The translations under genes and the position numbers were made by a program. The notes beneath the pieces were generated by a model. That model did no database searches and was not told the DNA's origin. It saw only the letters and a list, made by a program, of their open reading frames with translations. Shown here piece after piece: positions 1 through 8,515 of a stretch of DNA of 64,000 nt. Source of the stretch: Chlorobium sp. Lineage in GTDB: Bacteria > Bacteroidota > Chlorobiia > Chlorobiales > Chlorobiaceae. How positions within the stretch are numbered: position 1 is the first letter of the stretch; each line of letters begins with the position of its first letter. The DNA is taken from the NCBI GenBank assembly GCA_005862225.1, contig SZXV01000002.1, positions 124,001 to 188,000 of the forward strand, in the 5' to 3' direction.

Positions 1-225
1 AACGAGGCATTCAGCTTCACGCTTCCGGAAGCGGTTTCGAAAACGATTGCAGGGAAAAACGAAACTGTTTCTCTTGTAGGTGGAGGAAGCTTGCCTGACT
101 GGATTACCTACGATAGAGGTACCGATACTTTTACCGTAACGAATCCTCCGGCTGATATTACAGACATAAAGATTCAGGTTACTGTTGATGGTCAGTCCTG
201 GGAGATTGATATAGCGGTTCATTAG
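1..225 (+). CDS. C-terminal end of a large Ig/cadherin-like surface protein (partial)
   Basis: An open frame enters from the left edge and stops with TAG at 223-225, giving the last 74 residues of a longer protein. The visible part reads like one repeat of the putative-Ig/dystroglycan-type cadherin-like family: an F-S-F-T-L-P-E opening, then L-P-D-W-I-T-Y-D and a T-D-T-F-T-V-T strand, closing with a V-T-V-D-G-Q turn. Such repeats are common in very long secreted or cell-surface adhesins of green sulfur bacteria. No sorting signal or transmembrane helix is visible at the C-terminus. The start, length and any other domains lie outside the window, so the assignment rests on one degenerate repeat. 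Confidence 0.6.
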   Translation, partial: NEAFSFTLPEAVSKTIAGKNETVSLVGGGSLPDWITYDRGTDTFTVTNPPADITDIKIQVTVDGQSWEIDIAVH

Positions 226-248
226 TTTTTGAACCATGTAACAGAAGT

Positions 249-283
249 CATCGTGGGGCGGTATAGCCACTGGCCCCACGATG
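249..283 (+). terminator. Hairpin after the surface-protein gene, candidate terminator
   Basis: A perfect 11-bp inverted repeat (CATCGTGGGGC / GCCCCACGATG) with a 13-nt loop begins 24 bases after the stop of the preceding gene. The stem is strong and placed as a terminator would be, but no T-tract follows, so a Rho-independent mechanism is not assured. It may act in both directions or only stabilise the 3' end. Confidence 0.5.
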
Positions 284-505
284 CAACGATGTGATTCAGA
301 AAGCAGACATCACCCAATGGATTGATCCTGCCAGTCAGCAAGTGTAAGTCGTGCGCATGATTGATATGCCGCAACGATTGCCTGCCGAGGAAACCTTTTT
401 CTGACAGGTTGATTTTCACCTTCACACAATCTCCGGAACATTCCCTCCCTGAAAAACTTCACTCAAGAGGACTATTTTTTTAGTGCCTCCTTTTTTATAC
501 ATTTT

Positions 506-545
506 AAAGTGGTAAAAAAGGGGAAGAAATGGGAGGCGGTGGCGG
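506..545 (+). promoter_or_regulatory. MraZ box: four 10-bp units upstream of mraZ
   Basis: Four head-to-tail 10-bp units fall in perfect register: AAAGTGGTAA, AAAAGGGGAA, GAAATGGGAG, GCGGTGGCGG, each with a TGG/GGG core at the same place. MraZ is known to bind tandem 10-bp-spaced repeats (TGGGN units in E. coli, AAAGTG-type units in mollicutes) in front of its own operon. The first unit fits the AAAGTG form exactly and the third fits the TGGG form. The box ends 88 bases before the mraZ start. No convincing sigma70 promoter could be fixed: a TTTACA at 559 and a TATAAG at 585 are 20 bases apart. Confidence 0.7.
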
Positions 546-633
546 CCAATTCCTGATATTTACAGTTTTATAGTCCAATAAGGTTATAAGTGGCGGCAAG
601 ATCTGCATAATCAAGGTTCATGGGGTTGTTGAA

Positions 634-1104
634 ATGGCAGGCTTTATAGGGAAAGAGAGACATGCAGTTGACGAGAAAGGGCGGCTGATGATTCCGGTAA
701 GGTTTCGTCGAAAATTTGGCGAATCGGCGTTATCAGGTATTGACTGCGAGTTGACGGGTCGTCATGAAGTGCTTTACATTATGAAAGCCCCCGACCGATC
801 TCTTGAGCTGTATGAGCCGTTTATCTGGAAAGAGATGCGCAAAACCATTTCAGATCTCTCTGATTTTAACCCTGATGAGCGGTTACTGAAAACATTGATG
901 TACGAATCTCTTGAAACAGTTGAACTTGACCGCCAGGGCAGGATTGCGCTCTCAAAGGAGTTTCTCGAACATGCAGGCATTACAAAGGATGTTGTTCTTA
1001 TAGGAGCGGATACAAAAATGATTATATGGGAACCTGAACGACTCAGGGCTCTTCTCGACGAAAGCGCAAGTCGTTTGGCAGTACTTGCCGGAAGGTATTT
1101 TTGA
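634..1104 (+). CDS. mraZ: MraZ, transcriptional regulator of the dcw cluster
   Basis: The protein has 156 residues, slightly longer than the usual 140-150. It carries two SpoVT/AbrB-type swapped-hairpin repeats: one near the N-terminus around D-E-K-G-R-L-M-I-P (about residues 13-22) and one around D-R-Q-G-R-I-A-L-S (about residues 98-107). MraZ forms rings that bind tandem repeats in front of its own gene and represses the division and wall cluster. It is the first gene of the cluster here and is followed directly by rsmH, as in most bacteria. A matching four-unit operator lies at 506-545, so autoregulation is likely. The ATG at 634 has only a weak ribosome-binding site. The N-terminus M-A-G-F-I-G-K-E fits the family. 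Confidence 0.95.
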   Translation: MAGFIGKERHAVDEKGRLMIPVRFRRKFGESALSGIDCELTGRHEVLYIMKAPDRSLELYEPFIWKEMRKTISDLSDFNPDERLLKTLMYESLETVELDRQGRIALSKEFLEHAGITKDVVLIGADTKMIIWEPERLRALLDESASRLAVLAGRYF

Positions 1105-1109
1105 GAGCC

Positions 1110-2081
1110 ATGGCGCAGAGCATATTTCATGATCCCGTGCTTGCCACTGAAGTTGTAGCATTCATGGCCAGAAAACCGGGAATCTATATCGATGGGACTC
1201 TTGGGGGGGGAGGTCACTCAAAAGCCCTGCTGCATGCGCTGCATCAGGGAGGTTATCTTCAGCAATCCCTGCTTGTCGGTATAGATCAGGATGATGAAGC
1301 ACTACAAGAGGCATCAAAAAAGCTGAAGGATTATGAAGCTCATACAGTTCTGGTGAAGGGGAATTTTCAGAATATTGAGGCGATCCTGAAAAAAATCTCT
1401 GCCGAACGAGCTCTGAAACCGAAAGCCGCCGGCATTTTGCTTGACCTTGGAGTGTCATCGTTTCAGATTGATACTCCATCAAGGGGGTTCAGCTATCTCA
1501 GGGACGGGCCGCTTGATATGAGGATGAACAGTGACGCTCCACTCAGCGCGGCGGATATTGTGAACAATTATGAAGAAAAGGAGTTGGCTCGGCTGTTCTA
1601 TCGATATGGTGAAGAACCAAGAAGTCGCAGTATTGCCAGGGCAATTGTTGCAAGGCGTGACGACACCGGAGGAGTCTGCACAACGCTTGAGTTAGCGTCA
1701 ATTATTCGTAACAACGCCTACGGAGGAGAGAAGGTTATCAAAACGTTGTCAAGAGTCTTTCAGGCATTGCGAATAGAGGTGAACGGAGAGCTTGATGTAC
1801 TTCGCCGGGTGCTTGATGAAGGGATTGAATCTCTTGATGAAGGGGGAAGGATGGCCGTCATCAGCTATCACTCACTTGAGGACAGGATAGTGAAAACATC
1901 GTTTGCAGAAAAAGCAAAAAGTGACTGGGGCCCAAAGGGGGTTGGCTTGCGGGAGCCTTTGTCCTATGGAGCAGTGATACAGGTAAAAAGGAAACCGGTG
2001 ACCGCGACGGCAAAAGAGATAGAGACTAACCCGAGGGCAAGAAGTGCCAAATTGAGGATTGTTGAAAAAATTTCCAGGTGA
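1110..2081 (+). CDS. rsmH: RsmH, 16S rRNA m4C1402 N4-methyltransferase
   Basis: RsmH (formerly MraW) methylates N4 of C1402 in the 16S rRNA decoding centre using SAM. Visible family motifs are the SAM-binding loop D-G-T-L-G-G-G-G-H-S (residues 28-37), L-L-D-L-G-V-S-S-F-Q and the late S-Y-H-S-L-E-D-R motif. The frame is open from a TTG at 1101 that overlaps the mraZ stop. The ATG at 1110 is preferred because M-A-Q-S-I-F-H-D-P-V-L is the normal family start and GAGAG sits just upstream. This gives 323 residues, typical for the family. The C-terminus overlaps the start region of the next gene, so translation is probably coupled. Confidence 0.96.
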   Translation: MAQSIFHDPVLATEVVAFMARKPGIYIDGTLGGGGHSKALLHALHQGGYLQQSLLVGIDQDDEALQEASKKLKDYEAHTVLVKGNFQNIEAILKKISAERALKPKAAGILLDLGVSSFQIDTPSRGFSYLRDGPLDMRMNSDAPLSAADIVNNYEEKELARLFYRYGEEPRSRSIARAIVARRDDTGGVCTTLELASIIRNNAYGGEKVIKTLSRVFQALRIEVNGELDVLRRVLDEGIESLDEGGRMAVISYHSLEDRIVKTSFAEKAKSDWGPKGVGLREPLSYGAVIQVKRKPVTATAKEIETNPRARSAKLRIVEKISR

Positions 2082-2086
2082 AGACC

Positions 2087-2368
2087 ATGAAAAACTTTGA
2101 TATTGTTTCACTGTTAAAGCCCAGGACTTTTTTATACCTTCTGGTCGGAACCGTGATTTTCCTTTTTCAGACGCATAATACCCTTGCAATCATTGAGCTG
2201 TCCCAGCAGAATCAAAAGCTTCGTGAGCAGATAAAGATGAGTGCCAGCATGATAACTTCACAGAAGCTGAAGGCCGATGAATTGCAAAGTATCCACAATA
2301 TTGCACAGGAAGCAGCTACTCTTGGGCTTGGTCCGTCCAGTATTCCGCCAGTAGAACTTGAACCGTGA
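2087..2368 (+). CDS. ftsL: FtsL-like small bitopic division protein
   Basis: This is a short protein (93 residues) between rsmH and the division transpeptidase, the standard place of ftsL. It has a basic cytoplasmic stub, one transmembrane helix (about residues 11-30) and a periplasmic segment with a leucine-rich coiled coil (about 35-65, E-L-S-Q-Q-N-Q-K-L-R-E-Q). FtsL sequences diverge strongly, so the call rests on position, size and topology rather than identity. In known systems FtsL joins FtsB and FtsQ to activate FtsW-FtsI. A GTG at 2078 is possible, but the ATG at 2087 is better placed behind AGGTGA at 2076-2081. Confidence 0.8.
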   Translation: MKNFDIVSLLKPRTFLYLLVGTVIFLFQTHNTLAIIELSQQNQKLREQIKMSASMITSQKLKADELQSIHNIAQEAATLGLGPSSIPPVELEP

Positions 2369-2401
2369 AAGAAATTGGCCGTTCAAGGAACGGGATTGCT
2401 C

Positions 2402-4393
2402 ATGAATGACCAGGAGTTTGGCAAGCGGCTTGGTGTTGTGGCTATTGCATTTTCCATGTTTATTGCTGCAATAATTGGCATGTTGCTCAGTATTCAGGTG
2501 ATCAATGTCAAGAAATACAAGCAGAAAGCCGCACGGCAATATGAGAGAGTCGTTACTGAAACGGCTCAGCGCGGAGCGATTATTGATCGTCGTTCACGCA
2601 TGCTTGCTGAAAGCATTGAATCTATTACATTTTATGCCAATCCAGTCATTATCAGGAACACTCCGCTGTTCGACGAGCATGGTAAACCGGTCAATGATAA
2701 AAAAAATAAAAAACAGGTTACGTATGATAATTCGGGGGCAGTCGCAACGCTTTTTGTCCGTCATCTGGGAGGCAACCGACTGGTTTATCTGAAAGCATTA
2801 AAACGCAGCAAGGGCGTCTCGGTGCTCGCCAGGAAAATACCAGTAGCAAAAGCGCTGCCACTGATGCACGCAAAGATTAACGGGGTATGGTTTGAAAAGG
2901 AGCAGCAGCGCTCTTACCTGAATGTTGCTGCCCAGTTGATCGGTTTTACAGGAAATGATAAAAGTATAACTGATGGGAGCAGCGGGCTTGAACTGCAGTT
3001 GAACAAAGATTTAAAAGGGATTGACGGTACCACCAATTATCAGCGCGATGCCACAGGAGCGCGTTATCCGGCGCTTGATGCACAGCAGCAGGATCCGGTG
3101 AAGGGGTCAAGTGTCCAACTGACGATTGACAGTGATATTCAAAGCATAGTTGAAGATGAACTTGCAAAGGCGGTGGCAACGTTCAAAGCAGATGCGGCAA
3201 CAAGTATTATTATGGATGTGCGAACGGGCGAGATTCTTGCCATGGCCAACAATCCTGCATTTGACCTCAATAACAGGGCGACCTGGACAAGTGAGAATTC
3301 AAGAAATCGAGCAGTGACGGAGATGTTTGAACCTGGTTCAACATTCAAAATAGTCATGGCAGCGGCAGCTACCGAGGTTCTGAACAGAAAAGCAGAGGAT
3401 GTTGTTTTTGCCTATAATGGCACCATGCCGTTCTATAAGCTGAAGATTACAGATCATGAATCTTATGGATACATTACGTTCCGTCAGGCCATTATGTATT
3501 CAAGTAATATCGTTGCCGCCGCGACTGCCATGCGGATTGGTCGCGAACAGTTTAATGTCTATACGAGAAATTTTGGCTTTGGAAGAAAAACAGGTATTGG
3601 ACTGGTCGGTGAGGCGCGTGGTATGGTTCGACCGCTGGCACAGTGGGATATGACCACACTTCCGTGGATGGGATATGGTTATCAGGTCATGACAACTCCG
3701 CTGCAGATTCTGCAGGCCTACGCCGCAATTGCCAATGATGGTGAGTTGATGAGGCCGTTTATTATCAAAAAAATTACTGATGCCAATGGCAGGGTGATTC
3801 GTGAAGGGACACCAGAAAAAGTGCAGAGAGTCGTATCAGTTGCAACGGCAAGATATCTTGGCAAAGAGTATTTTAAGGCAGTTGTTGACAGCGGCACTGC
3901 CAAAAATGCTATCCTGATCAGCATGAATGTTGCCGGCAAGACCGGAACGGCGCGTCGTGCGGCAGGGGGCTCTTATTCAAATCGTGCTTATGTCTCTTCA
4001 TTTGTCGGATATTTTCCTGTTGCAGCTCCCCGCTATGCAATTATTGTGCTTGTTGAAAATCCCAAAACAGCCTATTATGCCGCCACAGTTGCCGTTCCTG
4101 TTTTTGCCAGTATAGCATCAAGAATGGTGGCTTGTTCAGAGGAGATGCAAAAAAACCTTTCAATCCGTTCTCTGGAACAGGGCGTTATTGACTCGGTTTC
4201 AACAGTGACTGTTCCAGAACTCAGAGGATTGAAAGGACGTGATGCATTGCGGCTGCTGAAATGGCTTAATCTGGAGATGGACTATTCGGGAGATTTTGAG
4301 GGGTTGGTTGTCAGGCAAAACATTCCTCCTGGCAGCAAGGTTGAAAAAAAGAGGGTCGTTGTTGTAAGGCTATCATTAAAAAAGATTAACTGA
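2402..4393 (+). CDS. ftsI: FtsI/PBP3-type septal peptidoglycan transpeptidase with one PASTA domain
   Basis: This class B penicillin-binding protein cross-links septal peptidoglycan. From the ATG at 2402 it has 663 residues: a transmembrane anchor (about 12-35), the N-terminal dimerisation region, and a transpeptidase domain with the three catalytic motifs STFK (S313), SSN (367-369) and KTGT (513-516). The last 60 residues, starting V-T-V-P-E-L-R-G-L, form a PASTA domain with the N-I-P-P-G-S-K-V signature. PASTA domains on FtsI are typical of Gram-positives but also occur in Bacteroidetes/Chlorobi-type proteins. An upstream TTG at 2375 is in frame, but AAGGAA at 2385-2390 supports the ATG. 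Confidence 0.94.
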   Translation: MNDQEFGKRLGVVAIAFSMFIAAIIGMLLSIQVINVKKYKQKAARQYERVVTETAQRGAIIDRRSRMLAESIESITFYANPVIIRNTPLFDEHGKPVNDKKNKKQVTYDNSGAVATLFVRHLGGNRLVYLKALKRSKGVSVLARKIPVAKALPLMHAKINGVWFEKEQQRSYLNVAAQLIGFTGNDKSITDGSSGLELQLNKDLKGIDGTTNYQRDATGARYPALDAQQQDPVKGSSVQLTIDSDIQSIVEDELAKAVATFKADAATSIIMDVRTGEILAMANNPAFDLNNRATWTSENSRNRAVTEMFEPGSTFKIVMAAAATEVLNRKAEDVVFAYNGTMPFYKLKITDHESYGYITFRQAIMYSSNIVAAATAMRIGREQFNVYTRNFGFGRKTGIGLVGEARGMVRPLAQWDMTTLPWMGYGYQVMTTPLQILQAYAAIANDGELMRPFIIKKITDANGRVIREGTPEKVQRVVSVATARYLGKEYFKAVVDSGTAKNAILISMNVAGKTGTARRAAGGSYSNRAYVSSFVGYFPVAAPRYAIIVLVENPKTAYYAATVAVPVFASIASRMVACSEEMQKNLSIRSLEQGVIDSVSTVTVPELRGLKGRDALRLLKWLNLEMDYSGDFEGLVVRQNIPPGSKVEKKRVVVVRLSLKKIN

Positions 4394-4401
4394 TCGCTCT
4401 G

Positions 4402-5967
4402 ATGACAGGCATGCAAGAGAGTACCATCCAGCAGCAGGTGGTGCAACTGGATGAGTTGCTCAGGGGAATTAATTCTCTGGAGTTTGCCGGACATGCCCGT
4501 CCGCTCGAAAAGGTATGCATGATTACCAGTGACTCTCGAGAGGTGACGCCCGGTGCGCTTTTTGTTGCGGTAAGAGGCTACTGTACTGACGGTCACCGGT
4601 TTATCAAAAATGCGGTTGAGCGTGGGGCGTCAGCGATTATCTGTGAAGAATTGCCGGATGAGTTCGCGCCATCCGCTTTTTATATAAAAGTGGCGGATGC
4701 ACGCAAGGCGCTCGCTGAGGCTTCCCGGATTTTTTATGGTTATGCTTCGGATCGCTTGATGATTATCGGGGTGACCGGTACCAACGGCAAGACGACCACT
4801 GCAAAACTGATTACGTCAATGTTCAATGCCTGCGGAATTTCCGCAGGTTATATCGGCACTAATCTCTGTCGCATTGGAAATCTTGATATTCCGCTTGACC
4901 GTACAACTCCTGAGGCTCACGGCCTGCATGCCCTGTTCAGTCGGATGGTGACGGCGGGTTGCAGGGCTGCCGTCATGGAGGTTTCATCCCATGCACTTGT
5001 GTTGCAGAGAGTCTACGGTATAAGGTTTTATGCCGCTCTTTTTACTAACCTGACCATGGAGCATCTTGATTTTCATCAATCCATGGAGAAGTATGCTTCT
5101 GCCAAGCAGCAGTTGTTTGATCAGCTTTCACCAGAAGGGTTTGCGGTTTTCAATATTGATGATTCCTTTGCAGTGCAGATGGCAGAACGCGTTGCGTTTG
5201 ACAAAATATACACCTGTTCATTGCATGATGATGGAACTCCGACGTTGTCTGGCGGACACACTTTAACAGCGGATATTCTTCACAGCACTCTTTCGTCAAG
5301 CACGGTTGCTCTGCATTTTCCTGATACGGTTTTGACCATGCAGGTCGGACTGCCGGGGCTCTTCAATGTCATGAATGTTCTTGAGGCAGCCGCCATTGGT
5401 GCAGGGGCAGGTCTCCTGCCGAAAGAGATATGCCGAGCTCTTTCGGCAGTTTCAGCAGTTGAAGGGCGTATGGAAAGAATCGATGATGCGATTAAGGATC
5501 GCTCAGTGTTTGTTGATTATGCCCATACCCCCGATGCCCTTTGCAAGGCGCTTGATACCTTGCGTACGCTGAAGCCTGAAGAGGCCCGCCTTGTTGTGGT
5601 TTTTGGGTGCGGCGGCAACCGCGACCGTTCAAAACGTCCTGAAATGGGTCGAATTGCCTCCGAAATTGCCGATGAGGTTATTATTACTTCTGATAATCCG
5701 CGGGATGAGGATCCGGAGCGTATTCTTGATGAAATTGAGGCCGGAATGGCCGGAAGGAGTTATCGACGTATCAGCGATCGGGCCGAAGCCATCAAGACGG
5801 CGGTGTCCATGCTCAGACGGGGAGATGTGCTTCTTGTTGCAGGAAAAGGCCATGAAACATACCAGGAGATAGCTGGCCGAAAATATTATTTTTCAGATCA
5901 GGAGATTTTACGACAATCAATGCAGGAAAATGGCACCGGATATCCGGTGGGGAGTGTGTGTCAGTGA
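4402..5967 (+). CDS. murE: MurE, UDP-MurNAc-tripeptide synthetase (meso-DAP adding)
   Basis: MurE adds the third residue of the stem peptide to UDP-MurNAc-L-Ala-D-Glu in the cytoplasm. Its 521 residues show the three Mur-ligase domains. The ATP loop G-T-N-G-K-T-T-T is at 126-133, and D-N-P-R at 431-434 is the signature that selects meso-diaminopimelate over lysine. The catalytic carbamylated lysine region lies in the middle domain. The gene starts 8 bases after the ftsI stop and overlaps murF, so it is cotranscribed and probably translationally coupled. The direct peptidoglycan type implied is A1-gamma (DAP), as expected for a Gram-negative cell. Confidence 0.96.
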   Translation: MTGMQESTIQQQVVQLDELLRGINSLEFAGHARPLEKVCMITSDSREVTPGALFVAVRGYCTDGHRFIKNAVERGASAIICEELPDEFAPSAFYIKVADARKALAEASRIFYGYASDRLMIIGVTGTNGKTTTAKLITSMFNACGISAGYIGTNLCRIGNLDIPLDRTTPEAHGLHALFSRMVTAGCRAAVMEVSSHALVLQRVYGIRFYAALFTNLTMEHLDFHQSMEKYASAKQQLFDQLSPEGFAVFNIDDSFAVQMAERVAFDKIYTCSLHDDGTPTLSGGHTLTADILHSTLSSSTVALHFPDTVLTMQVGLPGLFNVMNVLEAAAIGAGAGLLPKEICRALSAVSAVEGRMERIDDAIKDRSVFVDYAHTPDALCKALDTLRTLKPEEARLVVVFGCGGNRDRSKRPEMGRIASEIADEVIITSDNPRDEDPERILDEIEAGMAGRSYRRISDRAEAIKTAVSMLRRGDVLLVAGKGHETYQEIAGRKYYFSDQEILRQSMQENGTGYPVGSVCQ

Positions 5968-7394
5968 ATGAGAAAGGGATTCTCGGGATCAGCGATTTCC
6001 GCAATATAGGCGACGTGGTTGTTTCGAAGGCGGAGGCTCCTTCACGGGAGATTGTCGATCCGGACGTCGTCATTGATTCAAGAGAGGTTACAAAAGGGGG
6101 AATATTTATTGCCCTGAAGGGTGAAAGGACTGATGGCCACAGTTATATTGCCACGGCCTTCGAGAAGGGAGCCTCCTGGGCAATGGTGAGCCGTGAGTGG
6201 CATGAAGCGGCGGCGGAATCCGTGGAGCTGCCGCCAGGAAAGGGTTTTATTGTTGTAACAGATCCAGTTGCCGGTTTACAGCAGCTCTCAACGGTTTACC
6301 GGAGCAGATTTTCGGTTCCTGTTGTGGCTATTGGAGGCAGTAACGGGAAAACGACCACCAAGGAGATGGTGGCTTCAGTTCTCGGTACCGCTTTCAGGGT
6401 TACGGTAAGCCAGGGAAATCGCAACAATCATCTGGGAGTTCCTCTGACGTTGCTGCAACTCAGGCGTGATACCGGTATTGCTGTTCTTGAGCTTGGGATC
6501 AATCATCCTGAAGAGATGGCGTTGCTTGCCGGGCTTGCCAAACCGACCCATGCTCTTCTGACCAATATCGGTCATGAGCATCTGGAGTTTTTGCATGATC
6601 TGGAGGGGGTTGCCGCAGCAGAGACGCAGCTTTATGATTATCTGCACCAGCACAACGGCACGGCGTTTGTCAATTCCGATGACCCACTGCTCCGGGAGGC
6701 AGGCTCAGCTCTTTCCGGGAGTTTCAGTTATGGCACTTCGGAAAGTCCCGCTCAAATTTGCTGGGCAAGGGAGATTTCAGTAGGGCAGGATGGCCGACTC
6801 TCTTTTCTGTTATGTTCGGAGAATGGGAGTGAAAAGGTTACGCTCAATTTTACCGGAAGGCACAATGTTATCAATGCGGTGGCTGCTGCCGCTGTCGGGC
6901 TTCATTTCGGTCTCTCATTTCACCAGATCCGGGAGGGGCTCGAACGGCTCGTTCCTGCTCCAGGGTGGAAACGGCTTGAGCTGCTTGACTCCGGCGGTCT
7001 CAGGATTCTGAATGACACCTACAATGCCAATTCGGACTCAATGCGCCGGGCAATCGATGCGCTTTGTGATATGCCTTGCTCAGGGAAAAGAGTTGCCGTT
7101 CTTGCTGATATGCTGGAACTCGGATTGTCAGGAGAGGCTGAACATCAGGCTATCGGCCTCTATATTCAGAAGAATCCTGTTGATTTATTGCTTACTTTTG
7201 GAGACAAGGCCCGGTTGATTTGCCGGGAAGCTTCAGGCGCATGCGTGGGCCATTTCGAAAGCAGCAAACAGTTATTGGATGCATTACTTCCCTTGCTGCA
7301 TGAGGGCGATGTTGTTCTTTTCAAGGGCTCCAGGGGCATGAAGCTTGAACAGGTTGTTGAAGCGCTCATTTCTGAAAGAAACATAACCAGGTAA
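5958..7394 (+). CDS. murF: MurF, UDP-MurNAc-tripeptide:D-Ala-D-Ala ligase
   Basis: MurF attaches D-Ala-D-Ala to complete the UDP-MurNAc-pentapeptide. The protein (478 residues) has the Mur-ligase fold: an N-terminal domain with V-I-D-S-R-E-V, the ATP loop G-G-S-N-G-K-T-T-T (K131), a central N-R-N-N-H-L-G-V-P-L motif typical of MurF, and the late N-D-T-Y-N-A-N-S-D-S-M motif. Two in-frame GTG codons can start it, at 5958 and 5964. The second overlaps the murE stop as GTGA and is better spaced from the GGGGAG upstream, so the true start may be 5964. It follows murE in the cluster order seen in most bacteria. Confidence 0.95.
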   Translation: MSVNEKGILGISDFRNIGDVVVSKAEAPSREIVDPDVVIDSREVTKGGIFIALKGERTDGHSYIATAFEKGASWAMVSREWHEAAAESVELPPGKGFIVVTDPVAGLQQLSTVYRSRFSVPVVAIGGSNGKTTTKEMVASVLGTAFRVTVSQGNRNNHLGVPLTLLQLRRDTGIAVLELGINHPEEMALLAGLAKPTHALLTNIGHEHLEFLHDLEGVAAAETQLYDYLHQHNGTAFVNSDDPLLREAGSALSGSFSYGTSESPAQICWAREISVGQDGRLSFLLCSENGSEKVTLNFTGRHNVINAVAAAAVGLHFGLSFHQIREGLERLVPAPGWKRLELLDSGGLRILNDTYNANSDSMRRAIDALCDMPCSGKRVAVLADMLELGLSGEAEHQAIGLYIQKNPVDLLLTFGDKARLICREASGACVGHFESSKQLLDALLPLLHEGDVVLFKGSRGMKLEQVVEALISERNITR

Positions 7395-7403
7395 GAATAC
7401 GGT

Positions 7404-8510
7404 ATGCTTTATTATCTGTTGAGACATATCAACGAGATTTTTCATTTTCCGGTGCTGCGTGTCATCGAGTATCTTACCTTCAGGGCAAGCGCTGCTGCGA
7501 TTACTGCATTGCTGATTACTCTCTTTGCCGGGCCCGGACTGATCAGATATCTGAAATTACGGTTCATTGAGCCTGTCAAGGAGGAGGCGCCTCCTGAGCA
7601 TAAAAAGAAAAAGTCTCTTCCGACCATGGGCGGGGTGCTCATAATTTTTTCCATTGAGATATCTGTGCTTCTCTGGTCAAAATTCACTGATCCCCATGTC
7701 TGGCTGATTATGCTTGCTATTCTCTGGATGGGTATTATCGGTTTTATTGATGACTACCGAAAGGTTGCACTGAAAATCAAGGGGGGGCTCTCCGCACGTT
7801 ACAAGCTTATCGGTCAGATATCTCTTGGATTGGTGATAGGGATTTATACATGGCTGGATCCGGCTTTTTCAGTGCTTCTCTCAACGACCACGGTGCCGTT
7901 TTTCAAGCATCTGACGTTGGACTACGGCTATTTCTATATACCGATTGTTATTTTCATTATTACTGCCGTATCGAATGCGGTCAACCTGACTGATGGGCTT
8001 GACGGCCTTGCTGCGGGGAGTTCGGCTATTGTGGTCATGGGTCTTGGTGGTTTTTCCTACCTTGCCGGAAATGCGGTCTATGCGGTTTATCTCAATATTC
8101 CATTTATTCCGGGCGGGGGTGAGGTGGCCGTCGTCAGCATGGCTATTGTCATGTCCTGTGTTGGATTTTTGTGGTTTAACTCGAATCCTGCTGAAATCAT
8201 CATGGGAGATACCGGCTCTCTTGCTCTTGGAAGTGCGATTGCTGTTATTGCCTTATTAATCAAGCAGGAGCTTCTTCTGCCGTTGATTGCCGGTATTTTT
8301 TTTCTTGAAACTCTTTCGGTCACCATGCAGGTGCTTTATTTCAAGTACTCGAAGATGAGATACGGTCAGGGCCGAAGAATATTTTTAATGGCGCCTCTTC
8401 ATCACCATTTTCAGTTGAAGGGATGGGCGGAACAAAAAATTGTGATAAGGTTCTGGATTTTGACCATTCTCTTTTTTCTGGCCAGTCTCATGACCTTAAA
8501 ACTCAGATAA
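7404..8510 (+). CDS. mraY: MraY, phospho-MurNAc-pentapeptide translocase (lipid I synthase)
   Basis: MraY transfers phospho-MurNAc-pentapeptide from UDP to undecaprenyl phosphate, making lipid I at the inner membrane. The 368 residues contain about ten transmembrane helices. The Mg-binding and catalytic motifs are all visible: F-I-D-D-Y-R-K after helix 3, [10 protein letters not shown] in the middle, [10 protein letters not shown], and the H-H-H-F loop (A-P-L-H-H-H-F-Q) near the C-terminus. It starts 9 bases after murF and ends 5 bases before murD, consistent with one operon. Confidence 0.97.
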   Translation: MLYYLLRHINEIFHFPVLRVIEYLTFRASAAAITALLITLFAGPGLIRYLKLRFIEPVKEEAPPEHKKKKSLPTMGGVLIIFSIEISVLLWSKFTDPHVWLIMLAILWMGIIGFIDDYRKVALKIKGGLSARYKLIGQISLGLVIGIYTWLDPAFSVLLSTTTVPFFKHLTLDYGYFYIPIVIFIITAVSNAVNLTDGLDGLAAGSSAIVVMGLGGFSYLAGNAVYAVYLNIPFIPGGGEVAVVSMAIVMSCVGFLWFNSNPAEIIMGDTGSLALGSAIAVIALLIKQELLLPLIAGIFFLETLSVTMQVLYFKYSKMRYGQGRRIFLMAPLHHHFQLKGWAEQKIVIRFWILTILFFLASLMTLKLR

Positions 8511-8515
8511 ACACT

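Noticed and set aside
222-425. A 67-codon minus-strand ORF in the gap before mraZ
   Set aside because: It lies across the inverted repeat at 249-283, has no ribosome-binding site and the product has no recognisable pattern.
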